The translations under genes and the position numbers were made by a program. DNA of 35,244 nt from contig DJVB01000018.1 in the NCBI GenBank assembly GCA_002440745.1, positions 1-35,244 on the forward strand. The letters run 5' to 3'. Each line of letters starts with the position of its first letter. The first letter of the stretch is position 1. The DNA comes from Bacteroidales bacterium UBA6267 (GTDB lineage: Bacteria; Bacteroidota; Bacteroidia; Bacteroidales; UBA1556). The notes beneath the pieces were generated by a model. It was not told where the DNA came from, did not search any database, and saw only the letters and a program-made list of their open reading frames with translations. Below are positions 24,412-32,980 of the stretch, one piece after another.

Positions 24412-25854
24412 TTAATCATTTGCAATTGAAGGCATTAGTTCCAATAAAGCAATATTTTCGACATGTCCGGTTTGAGGAAACATATCAACAGGTTGTAGTT
24501 TTTTAACGGTATATTTTTCAACGAGCAAGGCTAAATCACGTGCTTGAGTGGCAGGATTGCAACTTACATACACGATTCGTTTAGGTTCAAGTTTCAGTAT
24601 CATTTTCACCACATCAGCGTGCATTCCTGCTCTTGGCGGATCAGTAATGATTATATCCGGCTTACCAAAACGTGCTACAAATTCATCGTTCAACACTTTC
24701 ACCATATCGCCGGCCACAAAATTCGAGTTTTGTATTCCATTGATTTGAGCATTGATTTGAGCGTCCTCAATCGCCTCGCTGATATATTCAATTCCAACAA
24801 CCCGTTGAACGCGATGGGCTAAAAAGTTAGCAATAGTACCTGTGCCGGTATATAAATCATACAGAATTTCAGAGCCTTGCGGATTAGCAAAATCCATAAC
24901 GATATTATAAAGCCGGTTTGCTTGACGGCTATTGGTTTGATAAAAGGACTTTGGTCCGATTTGAAACTTCACCATTTTGCCATCAAGAGTTGTCATAGTT
25001 TCCGTGATAAAAGGTTTGCCATGATAAACATCAAAATCTTGATCTGCAATCGAATCGTTTGGTTTTGAGTTAATTATATAAATTAATGAGGTGATTTGAG
25101 GGAAGGAATTTTTAACAAAATCCAATAAAGCCAAACGTTCGGCCTCGGATTCTTTATAAAAAACTAAAATCACCATTAAATCACCATCCAATGTATTTCT
25201 GATAATCAAGTTTCTAAGAAAACCATCTCTTCGTTTTATATCGAAAAATGTAAGATTTTGCGAAATGGCATAAGCTTTAATCTGATTACGAATTTTGTTT
25301 GCAATAACATCCATCAAGTAGCAAGTTTGGACATCAACAACCCTATCGAACATTCCGGGTTTGTGAAAGCCCAAACCATTCATATTACGGTCTTCAAGAG
25401 ATTCCCCTTTTTGAAAATCTTCTAACCACCGAAAATTGGAAAAAGTAAACTCCAACTTATTTCGATAATAAAAAGGAGATTCGTTTTCTAAAATTGTTTG
25501 GATTCCTGAAATATCAATTTTTCCTATTCTGGACAAAGCATCTTCAACCTGTTTCTGTTTGAATTTTAACTGATCGGCGTACTGCATATTTTGCCATTTG
25601 CAACCGCCGCAAACGGTAAAATGTTCGCATAAAGGATTGATTCTAAGTGGGGAAAATTTTTTAATAGCAATTGCTCTTCCATGAAGGTATGACTTCTTTT
25701 TCTCTGTAATTTTAACATCAATAATATCACCGGGAACCACAAAAGGAACAAATACTACTTTTTCGCCATGCTTGGCAACGGCATTTCCTTCAACGCCGGC
25801 ATCTACAACTTCTAAGTTTTCCAAAATTGGAAAAAACTTCATTTTCCTTCCCAT
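24412..25854 (-). CDS. rlmD: 23S rRNA (uracil-C5)-methyltransferase of the RumA/RlmD/RlmCD type
   Basis: About 480 residues. An N-terminal TRAM domain (VVDAGVEGNAVAKHGEKVVF, VPFVVPGDIIDVKI) is followed by the iron-sulfur cysteines in LCEHFTVCGGCKWQNMQY and a fourth near QTCYLMD. The SAM-binding motif is LYDLYTGTGTIANFLA, and the catalytic Cys is in YVSCNPATQARDL. Enzymes of this family methylate C5 of uracil in 23S rRNA, U1939 in E. coli RlmD; Bacteroidota may combine the 747 and 1939 activities, so position specificity is uncertain. The ATG at 25854 (MGRKMKFFPILEN) is preferred because it matches the MARKKK-type start of Bacteroides homologues. The frame opens at 25872, but the promoter -7 box begins there. 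It is co-transcribed with the radical SAM gene, two bases away. Confidence 0.9.
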   Translation of the reverse strand: MGRKMKFFPILENLEVVDAGVEGNAVAKHGEKVVFVPFVVPGDIIDVKITEKKKSYLHGRAIAIKKFSPLRINPLCEHFTVCGGCKWQNMQYADQLKFKQKQVEDALSRIGKIDISGIQTILENESPFYYRNKLEFTFSNFRWLEDFQKGESLEDRNMNGLGFHKPGMFDRVVDVQTCYLMDVIANKIRNQIKAYAISQNLTFFDIKRRDGFLRNLIIRNTLDGDLMVILVFYKESEAERLALLDFVKNSFPQITSLIYIINSKPNDSIADQDFDVYHGKPFITETMTTLDGKMVKFQIGPKSFYQTNSRQANRLYNIVMDFANPQGSEILYDLYTGTGTIANFLAHRVQRVVGIEYISEAIEDAQINAQINGIQNSNFVAGDMVKVLNDEFVARFGKPDIIITDPPRAGMHADVVKMILKLEPKRIVYVSCNPATQARDLALLVEKYTVKKLQPVDMFPQTGHVENIALLELMPSIAND

Positions 25855-25871
25855 ATATTCGAATATTTGCA

Positions 25872-25879
25872 CAAAAATA
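25872..25879 (-). promoter_or_regulatory. rlmD -7 box
   Basis: The minus strand reads TATTTTTG (TAnnTTTG). Transcription would start near 25866, about a dozen bases before the preferred ATG at 25854, and this excludes an initiation codon at 25872. Confidence 0.5.
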
Positions 25880-26020
25880 CACCGATTTAGGCAATCCTAT
25901 TCATAATTATTAGCAGCATTTTTTCATTCCAAAATTACATTAAGTGTCTGAATATATGAACTTTAATGATTTATTGGAACCGGTTTTTATCTTTCATGTA
26001 ATTTCTTTTCGGTTTTCATA

Positions 26021-26052
26021 TTGACATAACTATCTGTCAAACTTTACATTCG
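26021..26052 (+). promoter_or_regulatory. Promoter and possible operator of the hybrid kinase gene
   Basis: TTG at 26021-26023, a 21-base gap, then TACATTCG at 26045-26052, two bases off TAnnTTTG in its last half. TTGACA (26021-26026) and TGTCAA (26035-26040) form a perfect six-base inverted repeat that covers the -33 region, a plausible site for a repressor or activator. Confidence 0.45.
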
Positions 26053-26076
26053 CACCATTATTTATTCAGAACAATA

Positions 26077-28317
26077 ATGAAAGCAGAATCCAAAATTTCC
26101 ACAAAGGGTGCAAGTAAATACGGGCGTTTTTTACATCAGGATGGCTTAGAGGAAAACAGCCATGTTTCTGTATTCAATTATTTTCTGCTTTACCTAATAC
26201 CGATTTTGGTAGTTGATGACCCTTCCAAACACCCGACTTATAGCCTTCTATTATCTATTCCATTTCTATCTATTCTTTTCTTACGCTTTTTGTTGATTCT
26301 CATTGGAAAAGATAATCGCAAAACAAAAACCTTTTCTAAAGCCTTAATTGTAGTTTCTGGTTCGTTTTTTCCAATAGCGTACTATTTTGAAATTCAAGCA
26401 ACTATTCCTGATAACAATTTATTAGTTGTTTTGCCAATTTGGTTAATCGGAATTGCTTCCGCTTCCGCAATGGGCCTTTATAAAAGGTATAACACCCTGA
26501 TTGCTTATCTGATTGTTATGCTTTTACTTCCTGCAATTTTTTTAATGTTTAGTCCGCAAGCACCTTACAGATTAATTTTCATCTTCGCATTGCTATTGCT
26601 TACATTTTATTTGCTTTACTATGCCCGCAAAAACTTTCTGATATTCAAGCAGCTATTGAATGAAAAAAAACTCAATGATGATTATAATGAACAATTGGAG
26701 GAAAATAAAAGGGTGATTGAAGACTCCAATATTGAGCTTAAAAAGGCTTTGGAAAAAGCAACAACAGCAACAAAAGCTAAGTCGGATTTTTTAGCCAATA
26801 TGAGCCATGAAATTCGCACGCCAATGAATGGTATTATTGGGGTTGTGGAGTTGCTACAAGATCGGGAAACTGACCCCGACAAACAAAACATGTTGCGAAT
26901 AATTGAAGAATCGTCCAATTCGCTGCTGAACTTAATCAATGATATTTTGGATTTTTCGAAAATTGAAGCCGGAAAATTTGTTATCAATTACGAGCCTTTT
27001 AATCTGCACAAAACATTGGAATCCATCATCGACCGTTTTGCTTTGAAAGCCTACGATAAGAGTATAGAATTGATGATTTTTAACGAAAAAAACGTTCCGG
27101 TTTGGCTTATTGGCGATGAGCATCGCTTAAGTCAAATCATCATCAATCTTTTGGGGAATGCCATAAAATTCACAGATGAGGGACAGGTATTGTTACATGT
27201 TCAGGTTCAAAGCATTACGAAAGATTCGGTAAATATTAAATTTTCCATTGAGGATACAGGAATTGGAATTGCAGACGAAAAATTGCAACTAATATTTGAA
27301 TCTTTCATCCAAGAGGACAGCAGCACAAGCCGGAAATATGGCGGAACAGGTTTAGGCACAACCATATCTAAAAAACTAACAGAATTGATGAATGGACAGA
27401 TGTGCGTGAAAAGTCCAAACCCGAATAATAACATCAATAATAATCGTGGCACTGTATTTAGCTTTCAAATTCCATTTAGAATTCCGGAGCGTATTATTGA
27501 AGAGAAAAGCACTGATGAACTTCCTGAGCTTAAAAACATTAGTGTATTAGTATTGGATGATAATTCCACAAACCTCACAATTATCTCACAATCTTTGGAT
27601 AACTGGGGAATCCAGAATAACACAACATCAAGTCATCAGGAAGCTTTTGGGATTTTAGGAAACCAGAAAATAGATTTGATAATATCTGATTTTTCTATGC
27701 CTGAAATGAATGGTGTAGATTTCTTAGTTAAATGTCGGAGTCTTTACCCTGAAAAACAGTTCAAAACCATTCTTGCATCCTCCGATACGATAAACACAAA
27801 TCAAACTATTGTCAATGAAAACGGCATTGATGTCTTGCTTTACAAACCTATCAAGCAATCGGATTTATACAACGCAGTTCAAAAAGCGCTATCAGGTAAG
27901 ATTTCGGTAAGTCGGACCAAGAAAAGCCTTGAAATACAAACCATTAGAAATGCTTCCAAATATCGGGTTTTATTAGTCGAAGATAATCTGATAAATCAAA
28001 AAGTGGCTCTGAAGCTGTTTGAATCTATTGGCATTAATGCAGAAGTTGCCGAAAATGGTAAAGAAGCTTTAAATTTGATTTTGCAAAACGAATACGACTT
28101 AGTATTTATGGATTACCAAATGCCTGTGATGAATGGCATTGAAGCTACAAAAGCCTTACGTGAGTGGAAGATTGACACACCAATTATCGCATTAACAGCC
28201 AATGCAATGAAAGGAGACCGTGAGAAATTTATACTCGCCGGCATGAACGATTATCTTAGCAAACCCTTTAAAAGAAGTGAATTGCTTGAAATGTTACTGA
28301 AGCATCTAAAGCAATAG
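26077..28317 (+). CDS. Hybrid histidine kinase with six-segment membrane domain and two receiver domains
   Basis: A 746-residue sensor. About six hydrophobic segments fill residues 30-190 (for example YFLLYLIPILVV, FLSILFLRFLLILIG, LLVVLPIWLIGIASASAMG, LIFIFALLLLTFYLLYYA), without a large extracytoplasmic domain. A coiled linker leads to the HisKA dimerisation domain with phospho-acceptor His244 (NMSHEIRTPMNG). The HATPase domain has an IINLLGNAIKF N box, a DTGIGI G1 box and a GGTGLGTTISK G2 box. Two receiver domains follow, with phospho-acceptor Asp538 (IISDFSMPEMNG) and Asp679 (VFMDYQMPVMNG). There is no histidine phosphotransfer domain and no partner regulator nearby, so the output is unknown. 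The first receiver has fewer family signatures than the second. The stimulus is not evident; the membrane domain could sense lipids or other membrane cues. Confidence 0.92.
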   Translation: MKAESKISTKGASKYGRFLHQDGLEENSHVSVFNYFLLYLIPILVVDDPSKHPTYSLLLSIPFLSILFLRFLLILIGKDNRKTKTFSKALIVVSGSFFPIAYYFEIQATIPDNNLLVVLPIWLIGIASASAMGLYKRYNTLIAYLIVMLLLPAIFLMFSPQAPYRLIFIFALLLLTFYLLYYARKNFLIFKQLLNEKKLNDDYNEQLEENKRVIEDSNIELKKALEKATTATKAKSDFLANMSHEIRTPMNGIIGVVELLQDRETDPDKQNMLRIIEESSNSLLNLINDILDFSKIEAGKFVINYEPFNLHKTLESIIDRFALKAYDKSIELMIFNEKNVPVWLIGDEHRLSQIIINLLGNAIKFTDEGQVLLHVQVQSITKDSVNIKFSIEDTGIGIADEKLQLIFESFIQEDSSTSRKYGGTGLGTTISKKLTELMNGQMCVKSPNPNNNINNNRGTVFSFQIPFRIPERIIEEKSTDELPELKNISVLVLDDNSTNLTIISQSLDNWGIQNNTTSSHQEAFGILGNQKIDLIISDFSMPEMNGVDFLVKCRSLYPEKQFKTILASSDTINTNQTIVNENGIDVLLYKPIKQSDLYNAVQKALSGKISVSRTKKSLEIQTIRNASKYRVLLVEDNLINQKVALKLFESIGINAEVAENGKEALNLILQNEYDLVFMDYQMPVMNGIEATKALREWKIDTPIIALTANAMKGDREKFILAGMNDYLSKPFKRSELLEMLLKHLKQ

Positions 28318-28398
28318 AGTTTTGGGTTTCCACGTTCTCAAATATCGTAAATATTTGACAATCAATAGTATTAGTTAACAAGTCAATAGAATTGAAAC

Positions 28399-28435
28399 AA
28401 AAAAAAAACCCGTCATTAAAATTGACAGGTTTTTG
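28399..28435 (-). terminator. Terminator after sucD (minus strand)
   Basis: AACC-C-GTCA (28407-28415) pairs with TGAC-A-GGTT (28423-28431) with one internal mismatch. On the minus strand a long T run follows, from the A tract at 28396-28408. It lies 20 bases past the sucD stop. Confidence 0.75.
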
Positions 28436-28451
28436 CGGTAGTTAAAAAAAC

Positions 28452-29321
28452 TTAGTTTAAAAGTTCCAGCATTTTAGAGCCCAATTGCGCAGGTGAATCC
28501 ACCACATGAACTCCGCAAGCCCTTAGAATTTCCTTTTTAGCTTCGGCAGTATCAGCTGTTCCCCCAACGATAGCGCCGGCATGTCCCATTGTGCGTCCTT
28601 TTGGAGCTGTAGCACCGGCTATAAAACTCACTACCGGTTTTGTTCCAAAATCGCGGATATATTCAGCAGCTTCGGCTTCCATACCGCCGCCAATTTCGCC
28701 AATCATAACAATTCCTTCTGTTTCAGGATCATTCATTAGCAGTTCGACAGCCTCTTTTGTGGTTGTACCAATGATAGGATCGCCACCAATACCGATTGCA
28801 GTAGTTTGACCTAATCCGGCTTTAGTAAGTTGATCAACTGCTTCATACGTCAAAGTGCCTGAGCGTGAAACTATTCCTACGCGGCCTTTTTGATGAATAA
28901 AACCGGGCATAATACCGCATTTAGCTTCTCCGGGAGTTATCACACCAGGGCAATTTGGACCAACCAAACGGGAGTCTTTGCCCTTTAAATACTCTTTAAC
29001 ACGAACCATGTCGGCTGTGGGGATGCCTTCAGTAATGCAAATAATCACTTTTATTCCGGCTTGTGCGGCCTCCATAATGGCATCGGCTGCAAATGGTGGC
29101 GGTACAAAAATCACCGAAGTGTCGGCTTTTGCGTCTCTCACTGCATCGGCTACGGTATCGAAAACCGGTAAACCAAGATGCTCTGTTCCACCTTTTCCCG
29201 GCGTAACTCCGCCAACAACAGGAGTTCCATAGTCGATCATCTGACCTGCATGAAATGTTCCTTCTTTCCCCGTGAAACCTTGCACGATTATTTTAGAATC
29301 TTTGTTTACTAATACGCTCAT
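28452..29321 (-). CDS. sucD: Succinate-CoA ligase (ADP-forming) alpha subunit
   Basis: A 289-residue SucD, of normal length. The CoA-binding fold begins IIVQGFTGKEGTFHAGQM. A GPNCPGVITPGEAKCGIMPG segment and VGIVSRSGTLTYEA follow. The phosphorylated histidine is His247 in MGHAGAIV, against His246 in E. coli. Together with SucC it interconverts succinyl-CoA and succinate with nucleotide phosphorylation, in the TCA or reductive succinate route, in the cytosol. No sucC lies in the 193-bp spacer upstream, and the next gene is an unrelated AraC regulator, so the beta subunit must be encoded elsewhere. It has its own promoter-like box and terminator and is thus a single-gene unit. In many bacteria sucC and sucD are adjacent, so the split is mildly unusual. 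Confidence 0.96.
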   Translation of the reverse strand: MSVLVNKDSKIIVQGFTGKEGTFHAGQMIDYGTPVVGGVTPGKGGTEHLGLPVFDTVADAVRDAKADTSVIFVPPPFAADAIMEAAQAGIKVIICITEGIPTADMVRVKEYLKGKDSRLVGPNCPGVITPGEAKCGIMPGFIHQKGRVGIVSRSGTLTYEAVDQLTKAGLGQTTAIGIGGDPIIGTTTKEAVELLMNDPETEGIVMIGEIGGGMEAEAAEYIRDFGTKPVVSFIAGATAPKGRTMGHAGAIVGGTADTAEAKKEILRACGVHVVDSPAQLGSKMLELLN

Positions 29322-29353
29322 AATGTTTATTGGTTTAGTTTTGAATAGGGCTC

Positions 29354-29361
29354 CAAATTTA
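29354..29361 (-). promoter_or_regulatory. sucD -7 box
   Basis: The minus strand reads TAAATTTG, a full match to TAnnTTTG, 32 bases upstream of the sucD ATG at 29321. A further inverted repeat, ACAACAT (29403-29409) and ATGTTGT (29423-29429), lies upstream and could be an operator. Confidence 0.5.
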
Positions 29362-29514
29362 CAACTTATCCCCTAACTTCTAAGATTAATTATTCCCATT
29401 TTACAACATTTTGTTTGGCCCCATGTTGTTCTTTCCTAAAGCGTAATTTTGACAGATTTGAAACCACTGATATTTAAATATTTAATTAGTTTAAAGTGAA
29501 TTCCGGATCGAGTT

Positions 29515-30330
29515 CTATTCGAAAAAATCAGAATACGAAGCATTATTCTCAAAATAGGACAAAGGAGTTAATCCGGTTAGTTTTTTAAAATCGTTGGTAA
29601 AATGAGCTTGATCGTAATAACCACAATCAAAGACTAAATCGTTGATATTATAGTCTTTATTGCAACTTTTTAAATAAATAGCAAGTTGCATTCTAATCGT
29701 TTTTAAGTACTGTTTTGGAGTTGTGCCAATTAAATGAACGAATTTTCGCTCAAATTGCTTTCTACTCAGGCAAGATATGTTAGCCAAATCATCAATCGCA
29801 ATTTTTCCTTGCGTCATTTTTATTGCATTGACTACCTGATTCATCCTTCGAAAATCAAACCTATTATGCTCTTCTTTCAGTAAATCAATCAGATAGCTCT
29901 CAATTATTCGTATTTTGGTATTAAACAGTGGAGCATCAATAATTCGCATTTTGAGTTCATACTCCAAATTTCTATCTATTTCCCTTAATGATACACTTTT
30001 ATTATCAAGCTGATTGATTGGCAGCTTAAAAAAAGCCATTAAGCCTTGGGGTTGAAATACAATGGAAAACACAGTTAAACTTTGGTCGATTTGCAAATCA
30101 TAAAATCTATTTCGTTGTCCACTAAGTAAAAAATCATCCTCAAAATCTGCCATATCCCCAAGAATCTTAGGTCTTTTTCCTAAATACAAAGTCAATTCAG
30201 GCAAGCCGCAGGGAATAATCCGTTGTTTATAAGTTTCACCGTCGTCCAAAGCATTCTCGATATACCAATAATGTTTGATATAAGGTTGTAAGATTTGAGA
30301 TGGCTTGGCGATTTCCAAAATCATTTCCAA
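29515..30330 (-). CDS. AraC-family transcriptional regulator
   Basis: A 271-residue AraC/XylS regulator. The N-terminal domain (about 1-160) starts AKPSQILQPYIKHYWYIEN and includes ELTLYLGKRP, DFLLSGQRNRFYDLQ and FSIVFQPQGLMAFFKLPI, a sensor-like domain common in Bacteroidota regulators. The C-terminal pair of helix-turn-helix motifs is clear: IAIDDLANISCLSRKQFERKF and YNINDLVFDCGYYDQAHFTN, followed by DFKKLTGLTPLSYF. A ligand is not known. The first ATG is at 30330 and a second Met lies at 30324; the difference is two residues. It follows a VOC-family gene by 49 bases, and a hairpin lies in that gap. The pair may respond to a small hydrophobic or toxic compound, which is inference. Confidence 0.87.
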   Translation of the reverse strand: MEMILEIAKPSQILQPYIKHYWYIENALDDGETYKQRIIPCGLPELTLYLGKRPKILGDMADFEDDFLLSGQRNRFYDLQIDQSLTVFSIVFQPQGLMAFFKLPINQLDNKSVSLREIDRNLEYELKMRIIDAPLFNTKIRIIESYLIDLLKEEHNRFDFRRMNQVVNAIKMTQGKIAIDDLANISCLSRKQFERKFVHLIGTTPKQYLKTIRMQLAIYLKSCNKDYNINDLVFDCGYYDQAHFTNDFKKLTGLTPLSYFENNASYSDFFE

Positions 30331-30342
30331 TGTTTTAAGAAG

Positions 30343-30370
30343 AAAAGGGTTGCAAAATTACAACCCTTTT
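30343..30370 (-). terminator. Hairpin between the VOC and AraC genes
   Basis: A perfect 10-bp stem, AAAAGGGTTG (30343-30352) and CAACCCTTTT (30361-30370), surrounds an eight-base loop. On the minus strand the stem ends in TTTT and is followed by CTTCTTAAAAC. It can act as a weak terminator or an attenuator. It ends only 12 bases before the AraC start codon. Confidence 0.6.
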
Positions 30371-30379
30371 TTCAATGAA

Positions 30380-30736
30380 TTAATTACCGTAAAGACCAAT
30401 TTTATTTCCCTCAGAATCGAGGCAAATAGCAAAATAGGCACGACCTTCTGCTTCGATTTTTGTTTTCGGGCGAATCAATTTACCACCATTGATTTCAATT
30501 CTTTTCATAGTTTCGTCAATGTTGTCGGGAGTGTTAAAACTCACTAAAACACCATTTTCAGAAGGATTAAAGTTGGGAGCGTAACTAATTGCACCTTCAT
30601 CATTAGGAAGAAAGGCCATTTTTTCACTACCAAAATCCATTTTTGTTAAATTTAAATGAAAGGCCGAATTATAAAAACTTACAGCCCTGTCGAAATCTGT
30701 TGCGGGTATTTCAACCCATGAAATTAACTTTTGCAT
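30380..30736 (-). CDS. VOC-superfamily (glyoxalase/bleomycin-resistance-like) protein
   Basis: A 118-residue single VOC module. It opens ISWVEIPATDFDRAVSFYNSAF, the classic beta-alpha start, and ends AYFAICLDSEGNKIGLYG, the closing strand with a Glu that could bind metal. It fits the PhnB/glyoxalase-like dioxygenase group in length, but lacks enough signature to assign lactoylglutathione lyase, fosfomycin or bleomycin resistance. VOC proteins this size act as dimers and often isomerise, bind or hydrolyse small toxic molecules. It precedes an araC gene by 49 bases on the same strand, an arrangement common in Bacteroidota. The separating hairpin may reduce expression of the regulator. Function is otherwise open. 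Confidence 0.82.
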   Translation of the reverse strand: MQKLISWVEIPATDFDRAVSFYNSAFHLNLTKMDFGSEKMAFLPNDEGAISYAPNFNPSENGVLVSFNTPDNIDETMKRIEINGGKLIRPKTKIEAEGRAYFAICLDSEGNKIGLYGN

Positions 30737-30775
30737 TCTTGAAAATTTAGAAATTAAACACTAAAAACATCGCGG

Positions 30776-30783
30776 CAAAAATA
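30776..30783 (-). promoter_or_regulatory. -7 box for the VOC gene
   Basis: The minus strand reads TATTTTTG (TAnnTTTG), 39 bases upstream of the VOC ATG at 30736. No clear -33 element. Confidence 0.4.
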
Positions 30784-30946
30784 TTTCAGCAATTTTTCAT
30801 ACCATTGGAAAAAAGCGACATGTTTTGAGGTGTTTAGAACGAGTAAGAAAGTTTATACCTAATTAAGATAACATTGTTTTTAAAGTTTAATGTCAGTATG
30901 TTATGATTGATTATTATAAGTTTTATAAAAGAATTATAGAGTTGAG

Positions 30947-32479
30947 CTAATTAAGATGAGAATTATTGTAATAGATTCCGGCCTCAGGACCTAAGGGTAA
31001 TCCAAGAATTATCCACAGGATAAGAAGTAAACTCCAAACAATAAAAAACACAAATGAATAAGGAAACATAGTGGCTATTAAAGTACCAATGCCGGATTTA
31101 GAATCATATTTTTGATAGTAAACGATAATTAATGCGAAAAAGCTCATCATTGGTGAAATAACATTAGTAATACTATCTCCAATTCTAAATACTGCCTGTG
31201 ACAATTCAGGGGAATATCCTAGCAACATAAACATGGGAATAAAAACAGGTCCCATTATAGCCCATTTTGCAGAGGCGCTCCCCATAAAAAGATTAATAAA
31301 CCCTGAAAAAATGATAAACAAAATAACAAGAGGAATCAGACCAATATCGATAGATTGAAGGATATGAGCACCTTTAATTGCTAAAATCAATCCCAGGTTA
31401 CTCCATTTAAACCAAGCAACAAACTGTGCAGCAAAAAAGACCAAAACTAAAAAGGAAATCAATCCTTTAAAACTAGTGTTCATACCGTTGATAACATCGT
31501 CATGTTTTTTAAAGGAACCGGCAATATAACCATATAAAACGCCTGCAGAGGCAGCAACAATGAAAAGCACTGAAATAAAACCCTTTAACAATGGAGAATG
31601 CAGAATAGAATTATCATCTCCCCGTAAAAAACCTTGATTAGGAATTATTCCCACAAGAAAAATTGTTGTCCATATAGCAAACAAAAACAAAACCCATTTC
31701 AAGCCTTTTTTTTCTTTGGGCAAAAGGCGTGAAATTGGCTCTACCTCAACATCTCCCGTATATTTCCCTAATCGGGGTTCAACCCATACATGAGTAATCC
31801 ATGTTCCGGCAATGGTAATCAGAAATGTTGATACAGCCATGAAATAATAATTACCAGTTGGCATCACATAATATTCTGAATCAATGATATGAGCCGCTTC
31901 AGTTGACAGTCCGGCAAGCAAAGGGTCTATTGTGCCAATAAACAAATTAGCACTAAAACCTCCACTAACACCAGCAAATGCCGCTGACATACCGGCCACA
32001 GGATGACGACCTAACGTATGAAATATAACTCCCGCCAAAGGGATAATTAAAATATAGCCAAGGTCGGAAGCAATGTTGGAAAGAATTCCGGCAAGGACTA
32101 TAATAAATGTGGTAGATTTTTTTGGAGCTCTTAATAGAAGCGCATTGATAGCGGCTTTTATCAAACCACTGCTCTCTGCTACACCAATACCCAGCATAGC
32201 CACCATCACAATACCAAGTGGAGCAAAACCGGTATAATTATCTACTAAATCAAGTAATATACGATGCAACCCATTGACTGACAGTAAATTCTCAACAGAA
32301 ACAATCTCTCCATTAGCAGGATTAACACCATGCCAACCTAATAAATGCCCGAAAAAGGATAAAACTAAGGTGAACAGGGCAAATAATCCAAACAAAGCAG
32401 CAGGGTGTGGCAGTGCATTTCCACCTCTTTCTACTAAACTAATAAATCTATCAATAAGCTTGTTGATTTTCATTTGCAT
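30947..32479 (-). CDS. AbgT-family transporter
   Basis: A 510-residue membrane transporter of the AbgT family (YdaH/MtrF type). The N-terminus has the family signature INKLIDRFISLVERGGNALP followed by HPAALFGLFALFTL. Other conserved stretches are FAPLGIVMVAMLGIGVAESS, SNIASDLGYILIIPLAGVIF, AAFAGVSGGFSANLFIGTID, a SGFINLFMGSASAKWAIMGP motif and FRIGDSITNVISPMMSFFAL. About ten or more membrane segments are visible. E. coli AbgT imports p-aminobenzoyl-glutamate; others export sulfonamides or antimetabolites using the proton gradient. Which of these applies here is unknown, as no abgAB hydrolase genes are adjacent. The first Met (32479) or the third residue (32473) could be the start. It appears to be a single-gene unit; I saw no strong terminator after it. 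Confidence 0.92.
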   Translation of the reverse strand: MQMKINKLIDRFISLVERGGNALPHPAALFGLFALFTLVLSFFGHLLGWHGVNPANGEIVSVENLLSVNGLHRILLDLVDNYTGFAPLGIVMVAMLGIGVAESSGLIKAAINALLLRAPKKSTTFIIVLAGILSNIASDLGYILIIPLAGVIFHTLGRHPVAGMSAAFAGVSGGFSANLFIGTIDPLLAGLSTEAAHIIDSEYYVMPTGNYYFMAVSTFLITIAGTWITHVWVEPRLGKYTGDVEVEPISRLLPKEKKGLKWVLFLFAIWTTIFLVGIIPNQGFLRGDDNSILHSPLLKGFISVLFIVAASAGVLYGYIAGSFKKHDDVINGMNTSFKGLISFLVLVFFAAQFVAWFKWSNLGLILAIKGAHILQSIDIGLIPLVILFIIFSGFINLFMGSASAKWAIMGPVFIPMFMLLGYSPELSQAVFRIGDSITNVISPMMSFFALIIVYYQKYDSKSGIGTLIATMFPYSFVFFIVWSLLLILWIILGLPLGPEAGIYYNNSHLN

Positions 32480-32980
32480 AATATTTAATTTTGGTAAAGG
32501 AATGTCCTCACCTATTTCTTAAACTCTACTCTAATAATATTTTAAAACAGACTTTAATAAATCCCTAAATTCTCTATAAAACTATTATATTAAACTGATA
32601 ATTATACTTAGTTTTATTAAGAGTAGCCCCATCTAAAGCCTTTCATTTCTGTACTTTAAACATTAAACTTATAGGTGTATAACCTTCGTTATAAAATATC
32701 CATTTTAGGGTGAACATTTATTCTAAATTAATTTATCGCCTACAATGTTAGTTCGAAGAAGCTAACCTTATTAGGCTTTATAAATCACAAGAAACAAGTT
32801 TATGAAAAAAGCATTACCAAAGAGCGTGTGAAAACGGGTGCATTTATGCGGCCAAAAATATAAAAATTCATCTTGAATTGGATGAAATTTTGGGTTTTTT
32901 ATCCAATATTCAAAAAAAGCACTTTGATAGAAAGAAACTTTTAAATAGAGGTAAGATAATAAGTCTTAAATTAGAGAGTA
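32480..32980. other. 500-bp spacer with a possible coding remnant
   Basis: The spacer between the AbgT gene and the Y1 transposase gene holds no intact gene. An AT-rich part covers 32520-32640. A hairpin with arms GTTAG-TTC and GAA-G-CTAAC occurs at 32747-32766. From 32806 the plus strand is open, encoding HYQRACENGCIYAAKNIKIH and on to LELDEILGFLSNIQKKHFDR; a short ATG frame at 32802 hits a stop after nine codons. The open frame could be a decayed gene end, but no family was recognised and it runs into the antisense of the transposase gene. Confidence 0.4.

Noticed and set aside
28339..28357. Inverted repeat CAAATAT / ATATTTG after the kinase gene as a terminator
   Set aside because: The stem is pure AT except its ends and no T run follows, so I do not call it a terminator.
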